Below are positions 40,138 to 40,502 of a stretch of DNA of 40,502 nt, piece after piece. Position numbers and translations under genes: made by a program. The DNA is taken from positions 1 to 40,502 of the forward strand of contig CAIOVX010000090.1 of NCBI GenBank assembly GCA_903861835.1, read 5' to 3'. The notes under the pieces are model-generated. The model was not told the DNA's origin and did not search any database. It worked only from the letters and a program-made list of their open reading frames with translations. This DNA is from Candidatus Firestoneibacteriota bacterium. Lineage in GTDB: Bacteria; Oederibacteriota; D2-FULL-39-29; CAIOVX01. Numbering within the stretch: the stretch's first letter is position 1; each line of letters begins with the position of its first letter.

Positions 40138-40502
40138 TTATCTGGCAACCGCAAAAGTGCCTTTGCCCGCCTGCGTGCCGCCAACCTTTACCTCGTAGAT
40201 ATAGAGCCCGGTCTCAGCGTACTTGCCGCTGTAATCTTTGCCGTCCCAGATGACCTGTGTTGAACCGCCGTCATTAATGGTCCGCAGCAGCACGCCGTTA
40301 ACATCCCACACCTTAAAGACCACAGAGTTCCCGCCGGAATTAGGGAAAGAAACAGTAAGCCGATTGAAGAGCGGATTCGAGCTCAGCGGCGTAAAGGGAT
40401 TCGGCTGCGCCTTTACCACCAAAGAGTTTGGCGAAGCCGCTACAATAGCATACTTTGAGAAATGAGTGACCCTTGCCGAAACATTTATCACGTTGCCCGC
40501 GG
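40138..40502 (-). CDS. C-terminal part of a secreted protein with FlgD-type Ig domain (cut by window edge)
   Basis: The frame is open through the right edge (121 codons visible plus stop). The part seen begins AGNVINVSARVTHFSKYAIVA, a linker strand often found just before such C-terminal domains, then an Ig-like fold with VVFKVWDVNGVLLRTI, VIWDGKDYSGKYAETGLYIYEVKVGG and the final GKGTFAVAR. The same WDG-x-D-x-SG ... G-x-YxYxVxVGG ... G pattern closes the DUF2341 protein at 36625. Probable surface protein exported with the help of the neighbouring PorV-like and SprA-like proteins; full length unknown. Confidence 0.8.
   Translation of the reverse strand, partial: AGNVINVSARVTHFSKYAIVAASPNSLVVKAQPNPFTPLSSNPLFNRLTVSFPNSGGNSVVFKVWDVNGVLLRTINDGGSTQVIWDGKDYSGKYAETGLYIYEVKVGGTQAGKGTFAVAR

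Noticed and set aside
36625-40502. Flagellar hook-capping role for the FlgD-type domains
   Set aside because: Only the Ig-like C-terminal fold is shared; proteins have signal peptides and DUF2341/other surface domains and no flagellar gene is nearby.

Overview
The window looks like a chromosomal segment of an uncultivated, anaerobic, diderm (LPS-bearing) bacterium. The diderm call rests on tandem LptF/LptG-type permeases, a giant SprA-type outer-membrane protein ending in a barrel-like Phe, two PorV/PorQ-family outer-membrane proteins, and several signal-peptide envelope proteins. The anaerobe call rests on a full Flx-Hdr electron-bifurcating gene set and a four-subunit 2-oxoacid:ferredoxin oxidoreductase. 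The mixture (SprA/PorV/FlgD-like C-terminal domains as in the wider FCB assemblage, plus intergenic 'phrase' repeats) suggests a candidate-phylum lineage, but I cannot assign a phylum from sequence alone. No tRNA, rRNA, CRISPR array or intact insertion sequence was seen, and no gene-free stretch exceeds 300 bases.

Layout. 1-5.7 kb: end of an unknown + strand gene, then on the minus strand an envelope cluster (FecR/CsgG-like protein, sugar-phosphate isomerase-like TIM barrel, LysM-M23 peptidase) and an orphan CpaE-CpaF fusion ATPase. 5.8-12.7 kb: one minus-strand operon hdrC-hdrB-hdrA-flxD-flxC-flxB-flxA with a clear sigma70-type promoter. 12.8-15.5 kb: a + strand operon with translationally overlapping genes (LD-carboxypeptidase, SpmA, SpmB, class II glutamine amidotransferase). 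15.5-18.4 kb: a hexulose-phosphate synthase/RraA fusion, a divergent sigma-factor-like protein and a PUR-domain RNA/DNA-binding protein. 18.4-28.0 kb: a long minus-strand run (glycosyltransferase, PAP2 phosphatase, gap, pgk, PfkB kinase, aminotransferase, korD-korA-korB-korC, yjbQ) closed by a textbook rho-independent terminator. 28.1-40.5 kb: comF, the SprA-type translocon, divergent lptF/lptG, and a surface cluster of two PorV-like proteins flanked by two proteins with FlgD-like Ig C-terminal domains.

How it fits together. Gap/Pgk and the 2-oxoacid:ferredoxin oxidoreductase generate NADH and reduced ferredoxin; Flx-Hdr would couple NADH oxidation to ferredoxin and a disulfide, so the central segment reads as a fermentative redox module. 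The right-hand third reads as an outer-membrane export module: SprA is the type IX secretion (T9SS) translocon in Bacteroidetes, PorV its cargo shuttle/plug partner, and the FlgD-like C-terminal domains are plausible cargo signals. Other T9SS core genes are not in the window.

Regulatory reading. Three genes (at 12830, 17975 and 34272) have a -10 box placed exactly six bases before the ATG, predicting leaderless mRNAs, while others have ordinary sigma70 promoters with leaders. Several gaps inside operons carry different families of low-complexity phrase repeats.
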